The notes under the pieces are model-generated. The model was not told the DNA's origin. It did not search any database and was given only the letters and a program-made list of their open reading frames with translations. Positions 27,914-37,897 of a DNA stretch of 64,000 bases are shown in pieces. The stretch lies in assembly GCA_963786305.1 (NCBI GenBank), contig CAWAYL010000015.1, forward strand, positions 1 through 64,000. The letters are read 5' to 3'. The first letter of the stretch is position 1; each line of letters begins with the position of its first letter. Both the position numbers and the translations under genes were made by a program. This DNA comes from CAKZLS01 sp963786305. Its GTDB lineage: Bacteria; Pseudomonadota; Alphaproteobacteria; Rhodospirillales; Defluviicoccaceae.

Positions 27914-29367
27914 TTAGGTCCCTTGGTTCCCCATTTGAATGGCGCTTGCGGCCTGGCTCCCCGACAGTACCAAACCCCGAGGGTGCGGGCCACACCACGA
28001 CACTCCAGCGGTAAAAATGCCTCTGCTCGGCGGAGCGCTAGCGGTCCGCACCCCTTCGGGTTCGCCGACAACGATCATCGTCAGCGCGGCCGGGTCGAGG
28101 AGCGCCTTGGCGATCCGGTTGACGTCGTCCAGGGTCACCGCCTCCATCAACGCGTTGCGCCGGTCCAGATAGTCGATGCCGAGGTCGTAAATCTGCATCG
28201 CCACGAGAATTGCCGCGATACCGCTCGTTGGACGTAAAGCGGAGCGGGAAGGACCCAACGAGGTAGGTTTTGGCATCGGCGAGTTCTTCCGCCGTCGCAC
28301 CCTCCTGCGCCATCCGCCGCCACTGTTCGCGAACCACCTCGATGGTTTCGCCGGCGCGTTCGTTGGCGGTGCCGGCGCTTCCGACGATCAGCCCGGCATG
28401 AGCCAGCGGTACCAGCGACGACCCGACGGAGTATGCCAGGCTGCGTCTGTCCCGGACCTCCTGATAAAGCCGCGACGTGAAGCTCCCGCCTCCCAGGATG
28501 CGGTTCATCACCGTGGCGGCATAGAAATCCGCATTGTCTCGCTTCAAGCCGCGCTGGCCGAAGACGATGGCGCTTTGCCGGGCGGATTTGTCGACGACGA
28601 TGGTCGCGGGCGCGACCGCGGCATCGGTATCGCGAACACCGTTGGGCGCCGATTGCGCCGGCAGTTCGGCAAACGTCGATTGCAATTGGCGGGCGAGTTC
28701 TTCCGGTGTGATATCGCCGGCGACGCCAATGACCAGGGTATCGCGGGTCAACCGCCGAGCCACGAAATCGCGCAGATCGGCGACGGTTATGGCGGCGAGA
28801 CTGTCTTCCGTTCCCGTTACCGCCCGGCCGTAGGGATGGTCCGGGAAAGGTGGCCGCGAAAAACCGCTGGTTGGCGACGCTCCCCGGGTCCTCCGCCTGC
28901 CGGCGAAGCATGGCCTGCAGTTGACGCCTCATGCGTTCAATGGGCTCGGGGTCGAACCGCGGTGCGGTGAGGGCCAGCTTCAACAGCTCGAAAGCCTCGG
29001 CCCGATTGGCGGACAGTGTCCGCAAGGTGCCGCCAAACGTGTCCCGCCCGGCATCGAACTGGAGAGTTATGGACAGCTCTTCCAGCCTGAGCTGAAATGC
29101 CTGGGAATCCAGGTCGCCCGCGCCCTCGTCGATCAGCGACGCGGTCATGCGTGCCAGTCCTTCTTTTCCTGGCGGATCCAGGGCCGCTCCTCCCCGGAAC
29201 GCGATGCTGACGGCGATCATCGGGTTCGAGTGATCTTCGACGAGCCAGGCCTCGACGCCGTCCACCGCCACGCGCTGGACCTCGATCGCGCGCGCATGAG
29301 CGGCCGACAACACAAGCAGCAGAACAGCGAGCGCCGAGGCGGCCGCCCGCAAAGGCGCGTGCCTCAT
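27914..29367 (-). pseudogene. M16-family peptidase-like protein without the HxxEH site, frameshifted
   Basis: The signal peptide is MRHAPLRAAASALAVLLLVL, so the protein is exported. The M16 fold follows, but where the zinc site should be it reads GLARMTASLIDEGAGDLD, lacking the HxxEH motif, so this is the non-catalytic partner of the upstream M16 protein. The substrate-side signature SFTSRLYQEVRDRRSLAYSV is present. Shifts near 28850 and 28215 break the frame. Its ATG (29367) overlaps the stop of the catalytic partner as ATGA. The last 40 residues are atypical and may reflect another shift. Confidence 0.8.
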
Positions 29368-30711
29368 GGTTGCGACGCCAATGCCGGGCTCTGTTCGGAA
29401 AGCAGCAAAGCGGTGACCGAATGATCCCCGCTGAAGACCTGGCGGGCGACCGCATCGATCTGAGCTTTGGTGACGGCCTGAATCCGCTCCGGCCACGCCT
29501 CCACGTCTTCTATGGCAAGTCCGATGGCCAGCGCTTCGCCGAGGACGCGGGCACCGGTGGACAGCGAGTTCGCGCGCATACACGACGTCGGCCAGCTTGC
29601 CGTTCTTGGCCCGCTTTATTTCCGCGTCGGTCACGCCGTCGCGGATGACGTCGCGAAGCACCGATTCCATGGCGTCTTCAATCTGCTCCAGGGACACGCC
29701 GGGGCGCGGGCTGGCGTACAAGGACAATTGGGCGGGGCCGCGCCGCGAGGGGTCGTACCAGGCCCCGGCCGACGTGGCCAGCGCCCGGTCCACCACCAGT
29801 TCGCGATAAAGGCGACTGGTGGGACCGACGCCGAGGATCTGCGAGAGCACTTCCAGTGCGTAGACCTCCTCGGCCGGTCCGGACTGGTAGCTGGGCACCA
29901 CGTAGCTCCGGCTCCATTCGGGCTGGCGCACCCGCTCGTCGTGCAGCGTTACGCGGCGCGCCGTTTTCTGCGGCGGGATCGCGCAGCTCGACACGCGGGA
30001 CGTCCGGCGCCGCCGGGATCGTGCCGTAGTACTTCTCCGCGAGCGGGCGCACCTCTTCGGCGGTGACATCGCCGGCGACGATCAGCACCGCGTTGTTCGG
30101 CGCGTACCACTGCTTGTAGAACTCGAGAACCTCCGGGCGTTCGAGGGCGCCGACTTCATGTTCCCAGCCGATAATCGGCCGGCGGTACGGATGGTTGAGG
30201 AATTGAACGGCTCCGGCGCGTTCGGCAAGAATAGCGCTTGGGTTGTTGTCGACACGCTGGTGACGTTCTTCCAGCACCACTTGGCGTTCCAATTTCACCT
30301 GGTCCTCGGTCAACGCCAGGTTTGTCATCCGGTCGGCCTCCATTTCCATGACCAGTCCCAGCCGATCCTTGGCCACGCTCTGGTAATAGGCGGTATAGTC
30401 GAACGAGGTGAATGCGTTTTCCTGGCCGCCGATGCGCGCAACGATGCCGGAAAACTCCCCGGGGCCGCGTGTGTCGGTCCCCTTGAACATCAAGTGTTCG
30501 AGCAGATGAGCCATGCCCGAATGCCCCGCCGGCTCGTCCGCGGAGCCGACCTTGTACCACACCATGTGAGTGACGACGGGGACGCGGTGGTTCGGAACGA
30601 CAACGACCTGCATGCCGTTGTCCAAAACGAACGTTTCGGGATTGAAAACGCCGTCCCTCGCGGACGTCGGCGAGATCGAGACAATGCCGTTAGAGCCAGC
30701 GCGATTGCCAT
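29364..30711 (-). pseudogene. M16-family zinc peptidase (catalytic subunit), frameshifted
   Basis: An exported pitrilysin-like peptidase. The hydrophobic leader around MAIALALTAL (ATG 30711) is followed, after a shift near 30690, by FVLDNGMQVVVVPNH and the zinc motif HLLEH in GMAHLLEHLMFKGT. Further shifts near 29985 and 29570 separate the middle (SQILGVGPTSRLYRELV) and the C-terminal part (ALAIGLAIEDVEAWPERI). The stop at 29364 overlaps the ATG of the second M16 gene. It probably forms a periplasmic heterodimer with that protein. The start is uncertain; upstream TTG codons are possible. Confidence 0.82.
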
Positions 30712-30788
30712 CAGCCAGCAACGCCGTCGGAGCGATTGGGAATGCGGGGCGATGCGGCGAAGAGAGAATTGGATCGATGGGAGGACGA

Positions 30789-31379
30789 TCAAAACAACCC
30801 TTTCAGATCCTGCAAAACCCCTTCCAAGGGCGCCCGCCGTTTTTGCTCGATGGTCGGTGTCTCGCCCGCGGTAATGGGCTGCCCCAGCGCTTGTGTCTCG
30901 TGAATACGCTTGGTTTCCTGTGACGCATCGACCACGGTCCCATATTCGACCGGCGTCGTCCAAAACATGATGCGCTCGGTGAAACTCTGGTCTTCCTCGG
31001 CCAGAATGGTGGTTTCCCGGTTGACCAGGTCGCGAATAGCCGGATCGGCCCCCAGGGCGCCCGTTTGCTCCATCAAATTGCGCGTGCCGGGTGAATACGA
31101 ACTCACCCCGCCCGAAACAGACGAAACGTTGTTGAATTCGCCTCCAACGAGGGCGCTTTTGGCTTCGTCGCGCGGCATGATGCTCTGGGACGGCTCCGCT
31201 CCCGGAGCGGGCGGGCGCAGCGCGTAGTCGGGCGGCAGGCTCAGAGGCGCTCTCGAATACACGGCGAACTCATCGGGCGCTCGTTTTCCGCCACTGAGCA
31301 GGCCGCCGTCCTGACACCCACCCAGGACGAACACTCCGAGACCGACCGTCGACACAATCCAAAGCGCGCGTTTAGCCAA
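30789..31379 (-). CDS. DUF3035 family lipoprotein
   Basis: A lipoprotein of unknown function typical of alphaproteobacteria, about 196 residues. The start I favour is TTG 31379 (then Ala-Lys-Arg), with AGGAGG nine bases upstream. It gives a short signal peptide ending in the lipobox VLGGC and removes a non-family N-terminal extension present in the longer open frame. The mature part is proline-rich (LSLPPDYALRPPAPG) with a C-terminal PLEGVLQDLKGLF. It lies between lspA, which processes lipoproteins, and the M16 pair in the same operon. Confidence 0.8.
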   Translation of the reverse strand: MAKRALWIVSTVGLGVFVLGGCQDGGLLSGGKRAPDEFAVYSRAPLSLPPDYALRPPAPGAEPSQSIMPRDEAKSALVGGEFNNVSSVSGGVSSYSPGTRNLMEQTGALGADPAIRDLVNRETTILAEEDQSFTERIMFWTTPVEYGTVVDASQETKRIHETQALGQPITAGETPTIEQKRRAPLEGVLQDLKGLF

Positions 31380-31404
31380 ACTCTTCCGCCTCCTGCATTT
31401 CCTT

Positions 31405-31890
31405 TTATTTAGAAGGTTCCGCGCGAGCAAACAAGGAATCCCACACAAGGACGCCGGCTCCCACGGTTATCGCCGCGTCCGCCACGTTGAAGGCCGGCCA
31501 GTGATAGCCGAACGCATGGATATCCAAAAAGTCCGCGACAGCTCCATAACGGAGCCGGTCGATGAGATTTCCAAGCGCGCCTCCGATGATCAATCCCAGC
31601 GACGTACAAATCAACACATCCCGGGCGCGTACGAGCCATACCGCCAGAAAACAAACGATGATCAAGGTCACAAGCGGAAGCACCCAGGAATTCAATGGCG
31701 AATCATTGTTGAAAAATCCGAAGCTGATCCCCCTGTTCCACCCCATCACAAGATTGAAGAACGGGGTCACTTCAATGACGCGGGGCGGTTTCATGACGAT
31801 TTCGACGATCCACCACTTGGTGAGCTGGTCGAAGCAGACAATCGCCGCGGCAATGGCGAGGCCGATGGCAAGGGGCCTGGGAACGCTCAT
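31405..31890 (-). CDS. lspA: Lipoprotein signal peptidase (signal peptidase II)
   Basis: An inner-membrane aspartic protease that cleaves prolipoprotein signal peptides after lipid attachment. The 161-residue protein has four membrane helices, and the two catalytic aspartates lie in GNLIDRLRYGAVADFLDI and FNVADAAIT. The start is ATG 31890 (MSVPRPLAIG). It is intact, lies 32 bp after ileS as in most proteobacteria, and is followed by the DUF3035 lipoprotein, an obvious substrate. Confidence 0.96.
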   Translation of the reverse strand: MSVPRPLAIGLAIAAAIVCFDQLTKWWIVEIVMKPPRVIEVTPFFNLVMGWNRGISFGFFNNDSPLNSWVLPLVTLIIVCFLAVWLVRARDVLICTSLGLIIGGALGNLIDRLRYGAVADFLDIHAFGYHWPAFNVADAAITVGAGVLVWDSLFARAEPSK

Positions 31891-31922
31891 TGCCGTTCGT
31901 TCGGCCCTTTCGTCCGGGCGCA

Positions 31923-34763
31923 TCATTCGGCCGCTCTTCGTTGCGTCTCCACCGCGTCGGCGCATCGTTCGCAGACCGTCGAATGGATGGGATGGTCGCC
32001 CACCTCTTCCAGCACCTTCCAGCACCTCTCGCATTTCTCGCCTTGCGCGATATCCACCCGCACTTCGACACCGGCGATATCGGCGAGGCGAAACCCGGTG
32101 CCCGGAAGCGGGCCGTCGGCGAATTCGGCGCCGGACGTGATGAACAGCTCGGCGAGGTCCATGCCTTCCGCCGCCGTTTTGTATTCCGGGTCCGCGTGGA
32201 TGACGGGGTGAGCCTGCAGACTGGAACCGATACGCTTGTTCGCCCGGTCCACCTCCAGCGCACCGGTCACCACCCGGCGCAATCGGCGCAGGATGGCCCA
32301 TTTCGACGCAAGTTTGTCGTCGCGCCACTCCTCGGGAATGGCCGGAAACAGCCGAAGATGCACGCTGGCGTCCTCGTCCGGGTGGCGGGCCAGCCAGGCC
32401 TCTTCCGCGGTGAAGCAGATGAACGGTGCCAACCAGGCGGTCAGGCAGTCGAAAACCGTGTTCAGCACCGTGCGGGTAGCACGCCGTCCGAGCGAAGATG
32501 CCGGATCACAGTAGAGACGGTCCTTGCGGACATCGAAATAGAACGCCGACAGTTCCACGGCACAGAAGGTGTGAAGCTCCGTGAACAAGGGATGGAAGTG
32601 GTAATCGTCGCAAGCCTTTCGAAGGTCCCGGTCAAGCTCCCACAGGCGATGAAGGACCCACCGCTCCAGCTCGGGCATGTCGCCATGGGGGACACATTCC
32701 GTTTCGGAGAACGCGTTCAGATTGCCGAGAAGGAACCGCAGCGTATTGCGAAGCCGCCGGTAGATGTCGGAGTGTTGCTTGATGATCTCGGGACCAATGC
32801 GGAGGTCCTCCGAATAATCCGATCCGACCACCCAGAGGCGCAGGACGTCCGCCCCATGCTGGTTTTCGACGTCTTGAGGTGACACGACGTTGCCCAGGGA
32901 TTTCGACATTTTCTGGCCGTCTTCGGCCATGACGAAGCCGTGCGTCAGAACCGCGTCGTAGGGCGCCCGTCCGCGCGTTCCGCACAACTCCAACAGCGAC
33001 GAATGGAACCATCCCCGATGCTGGTCGCTGCCCTCGAGATAGAGCGAAGCCGGCCACTTCAGATCGTCCCGGCGTTCCAGCACGAAAGCGTGGGTCGAGC
33101 CGGAGTCGAACCAGACGTCGAGAATGTCCGTAACCTGCTCGAAGTCCGAGGCATCGTATTCAGGGGCGAGGAACCGCGATGGCTCCGAGGTGAACCAGCA
33201 ATCGGCGCCCTCGTGTTCCACCGCCTCGGCGATGCGGTCGATCACCGTTTGATCCCGCAGCGGCGCGCCGGTGCGCTTGTCCACGAACACGGTGATGGGA
33301 ACGCCCCAGGCGCGCTGACGCGACACGCACCAGTCGGGCCGCGTCTCGATCATCCCTTTCAGCCGTTTTTTCCCCGCCGACGGGACGAAGCGCGTCTCGT
33401 CGATGGCGCGAAGCGCCGTTTCCCGCAGATCCGTTGTCTCCATGCTGATGAACCACTGCGGCGTATTGCGGAAGATCAGCGGCGCCTTGGAACGCCAGGA
33501 ATGGGGATAGCTGTGCACCAGCGTTCCGGATGCGAGAAGGGCGCCCGCGGTTCGCAGTTGTTCGATGACGGCTCCGTTGGCGTTTCCCGTCTTGCCGTTA
33601 TCGTAATAGACACGCAGCCCGGCGAACACGGGAACATGGTCGAAAAACCGGCCGTCGGGTCCCACGGTTTCGGGAACGTCGATGCCATGACGCATGCCCA
33701 GTTCCCAGTCGTCGGCGCCGTGGCCGGGAGCGATATGCACGAACCCGGTTCCCGTTTCCACATCGACGAAATCAGCCGCCAGCAGCGGAATGTCGAAATC
33801 ATAACCGTTGCCGTCGAAGGGGTGGCGGCACGACGTTCCGGCCAGTTCATGACCCTTGAGACGCCGGACAATGTCGAATTGTTCCACGCCCGCCGCGTCG
33901 GCGAACCGGGGCACCAGGGCTTCGGCGAGAACGAGACGATCGCCTTCGGCGGCGGCACTTTGGCTCGACGCCCGGGTGATGTCGATGACCGCGTAGTCGA
34001 TGTCGCCGCCGAAAGCCACCGCCCGGTTGCCGGGGATGGTCCAAGGCGTTGTCGTCCAGATCACCACGCCGGCGCCGTCGAGGTCGACGTTGCTGGAGCG
34101 CTCTACCGGGAACCGGACGAAAATCGTGGTCGACGTGTGGTCGTGGTATTCGATCTCGGCCTCGGCCAAGGCCGTTTTTTCCACCACCGACCACATCACC
34201 GGCTTGGCGCCCTTGTACAACGCCCCGTTCATCAGGAATTTGCCGAGTTCGCGGACGATCTGCGCCTCGGCGTCATAGCTCATCGTCGAGTACGGCCGGT
34301 CCCAATCGCCGATGACGCCGAGGCGCATGAATTCCGCCTTCTGGATCTCAATCCATTCAGCGGCGAACTGGCGGCACTCCTGGCGGATCCGCGCGATCGG
34401 AACGTCATCCTTGTTGATTTTCTTCTTGCGGTACCGCTCCTCGATTTTCCACTCGATGGGCAGTCCGTGACAGTCCCAGCCCGGGACATAATTCGCGTCC
34501 TTTCCCAGCATCTGGTGCGAACGATTGATGACGTCCTTCAGGATCTTGTTCAGCGCGTGGCCGATATGAAGGTGGCCGTTCGCGTAGGGCGGGCCATCGT
34601 GAAGAACGAATTTCTCGTGACCCCGGGCCGCCTCGCGCTGGCGGCGGTAGAGATCGATGTCCGCCCACCGCCTGAGGATCTCCGGCTCGCGCTTCGGCAA
34701 CCCGGCCTTCATCGGAAAATCCGTGCGGGGAAGGAAAACGGTCGATTTGTAATCCACAGTCAT
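31923..34763 (-). CDS. ileS: Isoleucyl-tRNA synthetase
   Basis: Charges tRNA-Ile and edits valine. The 946-residue protein has HIGH as GHLHIGHALNKIL at about residue 65 and KMSKS as EDGQKMSKSLGNV near residue 620. The editing domain shows WTTTPWTIPGNRA. The C-terminal zinc finger (CERCWKV ... CERCADAV) marks the bacterial type. It is uninterrupted over 2.8 kb. The ATG overlaps the ribF stop by 4 bp. Confidence 0.98.
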   Translation of the reverse strand: MTVDYKSTVFLPRTDFPMKAGLPKREPEILRRWADIDLYRRQREAARGHEKFVLHDGPPYANGHLHIGHALNKILKDVINRSHQMLGKDANYVPGWDCHGLPIEWKIEERYRKKKINKDDVPIARIRQECRQFAAEWIEIQKAEFMRLGVIGDWDRPYSTMSYDAEAQIVRELGKFLMNGALYKGAKPVMWSVVEKTALAEAEIEYHDHTSTTIFVRFPVERSSNVDLDGAGVVIWTTTPWTIPGNRAVAFGGDIDYAVIDITRASSQSAAAEGDRLVLAEALVPRFADAAGVEQFDIVRRLKGHELAGTSCRHPFDGNGYDFDIPLLAADFVDVETGTGFVHIAPGHGADDWELGMRHGIDVPETVGPDGRFFDHVPVFAGLRVYYDNGKTGNANGAVIEQLRTAGALLASGTLVHSYPHSWRSKAPLIFRNTPQWFISMETTDLRETALRAIDETRFVPSAGKKRLKGMIETRPDWCVSRQRAWGVPITVFVDKRTGAPLRDQTVIDRIAEAVEHEGADCWFTSEPSRFLAPEYDASDFEQVTDILDVWFDSGSTHAFVLERRDDLKWPASLYLEGSDQHRGWFHSSLLELCGTRGRAPYDAVLTHGFVMAEDGQKMSKSLGNVVSPQDVENQHGADVLRLWVVGSDYSEDLRIGPEIIKQHSDIYRRLRNTLRFLLGNLNAFSETECVPHGDMPELERWVLHRLWELDRDLRKACDDYHFHPLFTELHTFCAVELSAFYFDVRKDRLYCDPASSLGRRATRTVLNTVFDCLTAWLAPFICFTAEEAWLARHPDEDASVHLRLFPAIPEEWRDDKLASKWAILRRLRRVVTGALEVDRANKRIGSSLQAHPVIHADPEYKTAAEGMDLAELFITSGAEFADGPLPGTGFRLADIAGVEVRVDIAQGEKCERCWKVLEEVGDHPIHSTVCERCADAVETQRRAAE

Positions 34764-35749
34764 GATTCGGCTCGTTTCCTTTGATCCCGACCGGGTTCAG
34801 GCCAATCGGCATCCGAAACCAGAATATGTCTCGCACGGGCGCCGTCATCGGCAATCTGTTTTTTCAAACTTTCGAGTCCATCGAATTTCTTTTCCTGCCG
34901 CAGGTAATCCACGAGGGCGACGCGCAATGGCTGCCCGTAGAGGTCGCCATCGAAGCCGAACAGGTGGGCCTCGAGCAGCAATTCGTCACCGTCGAACGTG
35001 GGCCGGTAGCCCAGGTTCGCGACACCGTCGAACCATACCGTGTTTCCCCCATCATCGACGCCGGCCCTGACGGCATAGACGCCCGTGGCCGGTCGTACGT
35101 AATCGCCGAGGCGAACATTGGCGGTTGGAAAACCGATCGTTCGGCCCCGGCGGTCGCCCTCGATAACGCGCCCTTCGATTTCGAAAGGATGACCCAGAAG
35201 CCGGGCCGCCGAGCGCGGATCGCCATCCCTAAGATACGTCCGAATACGTGTAGACGAATACAGTTTATTCTCGTTATCGCGAATTCCTTGAACGCAGGTG
35301 AAATCGAAACCGAACTTCTCTCCCAACTGGAGCAGGAGTTCGGCGTTTCCCTGGCGCTCGCGCCCGAAAGCGAAGTCATGGCCGCACACCACATGCCTCG
35401 CTCCCGTTCCCTGGACGATGACGGTCTCGACAAAGTCGGTGGGTTCGCTCTTGGCGAATTCGAGATCGAAATGGATAACGATCAGGACGCGCGGCCCAAG
35501 CGCCTTGATCCGCCGGGCCTTGGTGGGAAAAGGGGTCAGCCTGAATGGTTCGGTGTCCGGCTTGAAAATGCTCCGCGGATGAGGCTCCAGTGTCATGACC
35601 GCCCATGGAATGCCCATGGCGCCGGCGATCTGCCCCGCTTGGCCGATCACCGCCTGATGCCCGAGGTGGACGCCGTCAAAATTGCCGATCGCCACCGCGG
35701 CGCCCCGCAGTTCTGTCGGCAAGCTCTCATAGTGGCGGAAGACGCGCAT
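34760..35749 (-). CDS. ribF: Bifunctional riboflavin kinase/FAD synthetase
   Basis: Makes FMN and FAD from riboflavin. The 329-residue protein has an N-terminal FAD synthetase domain with AIGNFDGVHLGHQAVI (residues 21-36) and STRIRTYLRDGD. The C-terminal kinase domain shows GRTIGFPTANVRLGDYV and ATGVYAVRAGV. It heads the ribF-ileS-lspA order that is widely conserved in proteobacteria. It is intact. Confidence 0.95.
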   Translation of the reverse strand: MRVFRHYESLPTELRGAAVAIGNFDGVHLGHQAVIGQAGQIAGAMGIPWAVMTLEPHPRSIFKPDTEPFRLTPFPTKARRIKALGPRVLIVIHFDLEFAKSEPTDFVETVIVQGTGARHVVCGHDFAFGRERQGNAELLLQLGEKFGFDFTCVQGIRDNENKLYSSTRIRTYLRDGDPRSAARLLGHPFEIEGRVIEGDRRGRTIGFPTANVRLGDYVRPATGVYAVRAGVDDGGNTVWFDGVANLGYRPTFDGDELLLEAHLFGFDGDLYGQPLRVALVDYLRQEKKFDGLESLKKQIADDGARARHILVSDADWPEPGRDQRKRAES

Positions 35750-35843
35750 GCGCGATAGGTGTCCGGGAGCCGGGCCGAGGTCAAGTCCTAAACGAAGCGG
35801 CTCGTCTGTTCGTTGGCTTTCCAGCCCCCGGCATCCCTCGGGA

Positions 35844-36281
35844 CTAACCCTTGGACGGAACCATGAGGACGGCTTCTCCGTCCATCACCGCTTTCCCGTT
35901 CACGGTGCAGACGGTATCGAACTTGGCGAACTTCTTCTGAGGCATGAGTTCCGTGACCGTCACCCGGGCAATCAAGGTGTCGCCGATCCGCACCGGGGCC
36001 TTGAACCGCAGGTTCTGACTGACGTAGATCGCCCCCGGACCCGGCAATTTCGTCCCGAACACCGCCGAGATCAGCGAGGCCCCGAACATGCCGTGCGCGA
36101 TGCGGCCCTTGAACATGGTGGCCTTGGCGTAATCGTCGTTGAGGTGCACCGGGTTGGTATCGCCCGAAACGCCGGCAAAGATGCAGACATCGGCATCCGT
36201 CACCGTTTTGCCGAACACGGCGGTCATGCCCTCTTTCAGATCTTCGAAATAATAGCCCGTAAACTCATCCATCATCGTCAC
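35844..36281 (-). CDS. phaJ: MaoC-like (R)-specific enoyl-CoA hydratase, PhaJ type
   Basis: A 145-residue single hot-dog protein. The catalytic Asp/His dyad is in FAGVSGDTNPVHLNDDYA, followed by FKGRIAHGMFGASLIS. PhaJ-type enzymes hydrate trans-2-enoyl-CoA to (R)-3-hydroxyacyl-CoA, feeding fatty acid oxidation products into polyhydroxyalkanoate. That role is favoured here because two sites matching the PhaR operator consensus lie just upstream. Other MaoC hydratases look similar, so the exact substrate is inferred. It is followed by ribF after 94 bp. Confidence 0.8.
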   Translation of the reverse strand: MTMMDEFTGYYFEDLKEGMTAVFGKTVTDADVCIFAGVSGDTNPVHLNDDYAKATMFKGRIAHGMFGASLISAVFGTKLPGPGAIYVSQNLRFKAPVRIGDTLIARVTVTELMPQKKFAKFDTVCTVNGKAVMDGEAVLMVPSKG

Positions 36282-36308
36282 CCCTTGTCCTAACGCGGCC
36301 AGCAGTGT

Positions 36309-36335
36309 TGCGCCGCAAAATTTTTTTGCACCGCA
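36309..36335. promoter_or_regulatory. Two PhaR-type operators upstream of the phaJ-like gene
   Basis: TGCGCCGCA (36309-36317) and TGCACCGCA (36327-36335) both match TGCRNYGCA, the motif reported for the polyhydroxyalkanoate regulator PhaR of proteobacteria. Their centres are 18 bp apart with an AAAATTTTTTT tract between, 28-54 bases before the ATG at 36281, where a repressor would cover the promoter. Confidence 0.6.
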
Positions 36336-36396
36336 ATACTATCGTGTGGCTGGCGCAACGGCAAGTTCGGGACGGCGACGGAAGGCATCACACGCG

Positions 36397-37749
36397 CTAC
36401 AGTCCAGCGACGGTCATGCCTTCCACCCGCAGCGACGGCGCGTCCGTTCCGTAGCGAAATTCCAGATCGTCTGCGGCCGTGACGTTGGCAAACATATCCA
36501 ACAGGTTTCCGGCGATGGTTATTTCACTGACCGGATAGGTCAATTGACCGCCCTCGATCCAGAAGCCGCTCGCGCCTCGACTGTAATCTCCGGTCAACCC
36601 GTTGACGCCGAAGCCGATGAGCTCGGTCACGTAAAACCCTTGCTCGATATCCGCCAGCAGGTCTTCCAGGGAACGATCGCCGGGTTCCAGATAGAGGTTG
36701 GTGGTCGACGGCGATGGTGTCGTTGACAGCCCGCGCGACGCATGCCCGGTCGTCGGCAATCCCAGCTGCCGGGCGGATCGAAGGTCCAAGATCCATGACT
36801 TGAGGACACCCCCGTCGACGAGTTTCAGCGCCCGGGGAGCGATGCCTTCGGCGTCGAAGGGCCTTGACCTCAATCCGCGTTTGCGTAAGGGGTCGTCGAT
36901 GACCGAAACGGAGTCGGCGAAGACTTTCTTGTTCAATTTGTCCTTCAAGAACGTCGTCCGGCGCGTTACGGCGCTGCCATTGACAGCCGAGGACAGATGA
37001 CCAAGCAGGCTTCGCGACACCCTGCGGTCGTAGATGATGGGAAAGTTCCCGGAGGCCACTTTCCGGGGATTGAGCCGCCGCACCGCCCGTTCTCCGGCAT
37101 TCCGCCCGACCTCGGACGGCGATCGCAGGTCATCCGCGTAGACGCTGGTCGAGAAGTCGTAGTCCCGCTCCATCGCGGTTCCGTCGCCCGCCAGCACCGA
37201 AACGGCGAGGCTGTTCCATGAGCGGGAAAATCGTTTTTCCAGGCCGTTTGTCGATACCACCGCCTTGGTTGCCGCGCCCCACGAAACCTCGGCGCCTTCG
37301 GAATTGGTGACACCGGCGACCGCTCGTGCCGCGTCCTCGGCCTCCGTCGCGCGGCACAGCAAGATATCGACGGGAGGCTCTCCGTCCTCGAAGATGTCGA
37401 TGCCATTGCCGTGACCCGCCAGCTGGTCGGGTTCCGCCAGCCCGCAGAAAGGATCCTCCGGCACCACCCGGGCCATGGACACAGCGCGCTCCGCAAGCTC
37501 GGCCAGAGACCGCGGCTGAAGGTCCGATGTCGAAACGATGGCCTGGCGCTTGCCGTGAAACACCCGCAAACCCAATTCAATGGCTTCCGAACGGTTGAGT
37601 TGCTCCTGCTTGCCGTTTCTGTAGGCAAGCGACAGAGATCGACTTTCGATCACCATGGCTTCGGCGTGCTCCGCGCCGGCGCTCCGCGCCTTATCGATTA
37701 CGCTGGCCGCCAGATCCAATTGTTCGGATTCCCTGGGTCTACTGTTCAT
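36397..37749 (-). CDS. pmbA: TldD/PmbA-family protein, PmbA (TldE)
   Basis: The non-catalytic partner of the TldD metalloprotease, which together degrade unfolded peptides and mature some ribosomal peptides. The protein is about 450 residues from ATG 37749 (MNSRPRESE). Typical segments are ELGLRVFHGKRQAIVST, LYLEPGDRSLEDLL and the C-terminal GASGFWIEGGQLTYPVSEIT. It has no HExxxH motif, as expected for PmbA. It is intact and divergent from korA. The tldD gene is about 10 kb away at 47381. Confidence 0.9.
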   Translation of the reverse strand: MNSRPRESEQLDLAASVIDKARSAGAEHAEAMVIESRSLSLAYRNGKQEQLNRSEAIELGLRVFHGKRQAIVSTSDLQPRSLAELAERAVSMARVVPEDPFCGLAEPDQLAGHGNGIDIFEDGEPPVDILLCRATEAEDAARAVAGVTNSEGAEVSWGAATKAVVSTNGLEKRFSRSWNSLAVSVLAGDGTAMERDYDFSTSVYADDLRSPSEVGRNAGERAVRRLNPRKVASGNFPIIYDRRVSRSLLGHLSSAVNGSAVTRRTTFLKDKLNKKVFADSVSVIDDPLRKRGLRSRPFDAEGIAPRALKLVDGGVLKSWILDLRSARQLGLPTTGHASRGLSTTPSPSTTNLYLEPGDRSLEDLLADIEQGFYVTELIGFGVNGLTGDYSRGASGFWIEGGQLTYPVSEITIAGNLLDMFANVTAADDLEFRYGTDAPSLRVEGMTVAGL

Positions 37750-37897
37750 TCGTTTGAGATCTCCGAGCGTGACACGCTTGCGACAGTGCCCCGACCACAC
37801 GATATAAAAGCGCTGAGATGGCTGGCCTTACGCTAACAGCTAGCATAAAAGACGAGAACAAGATTTTTCCAAAGTCCGTCACGGTTGCCGAAAAAAA

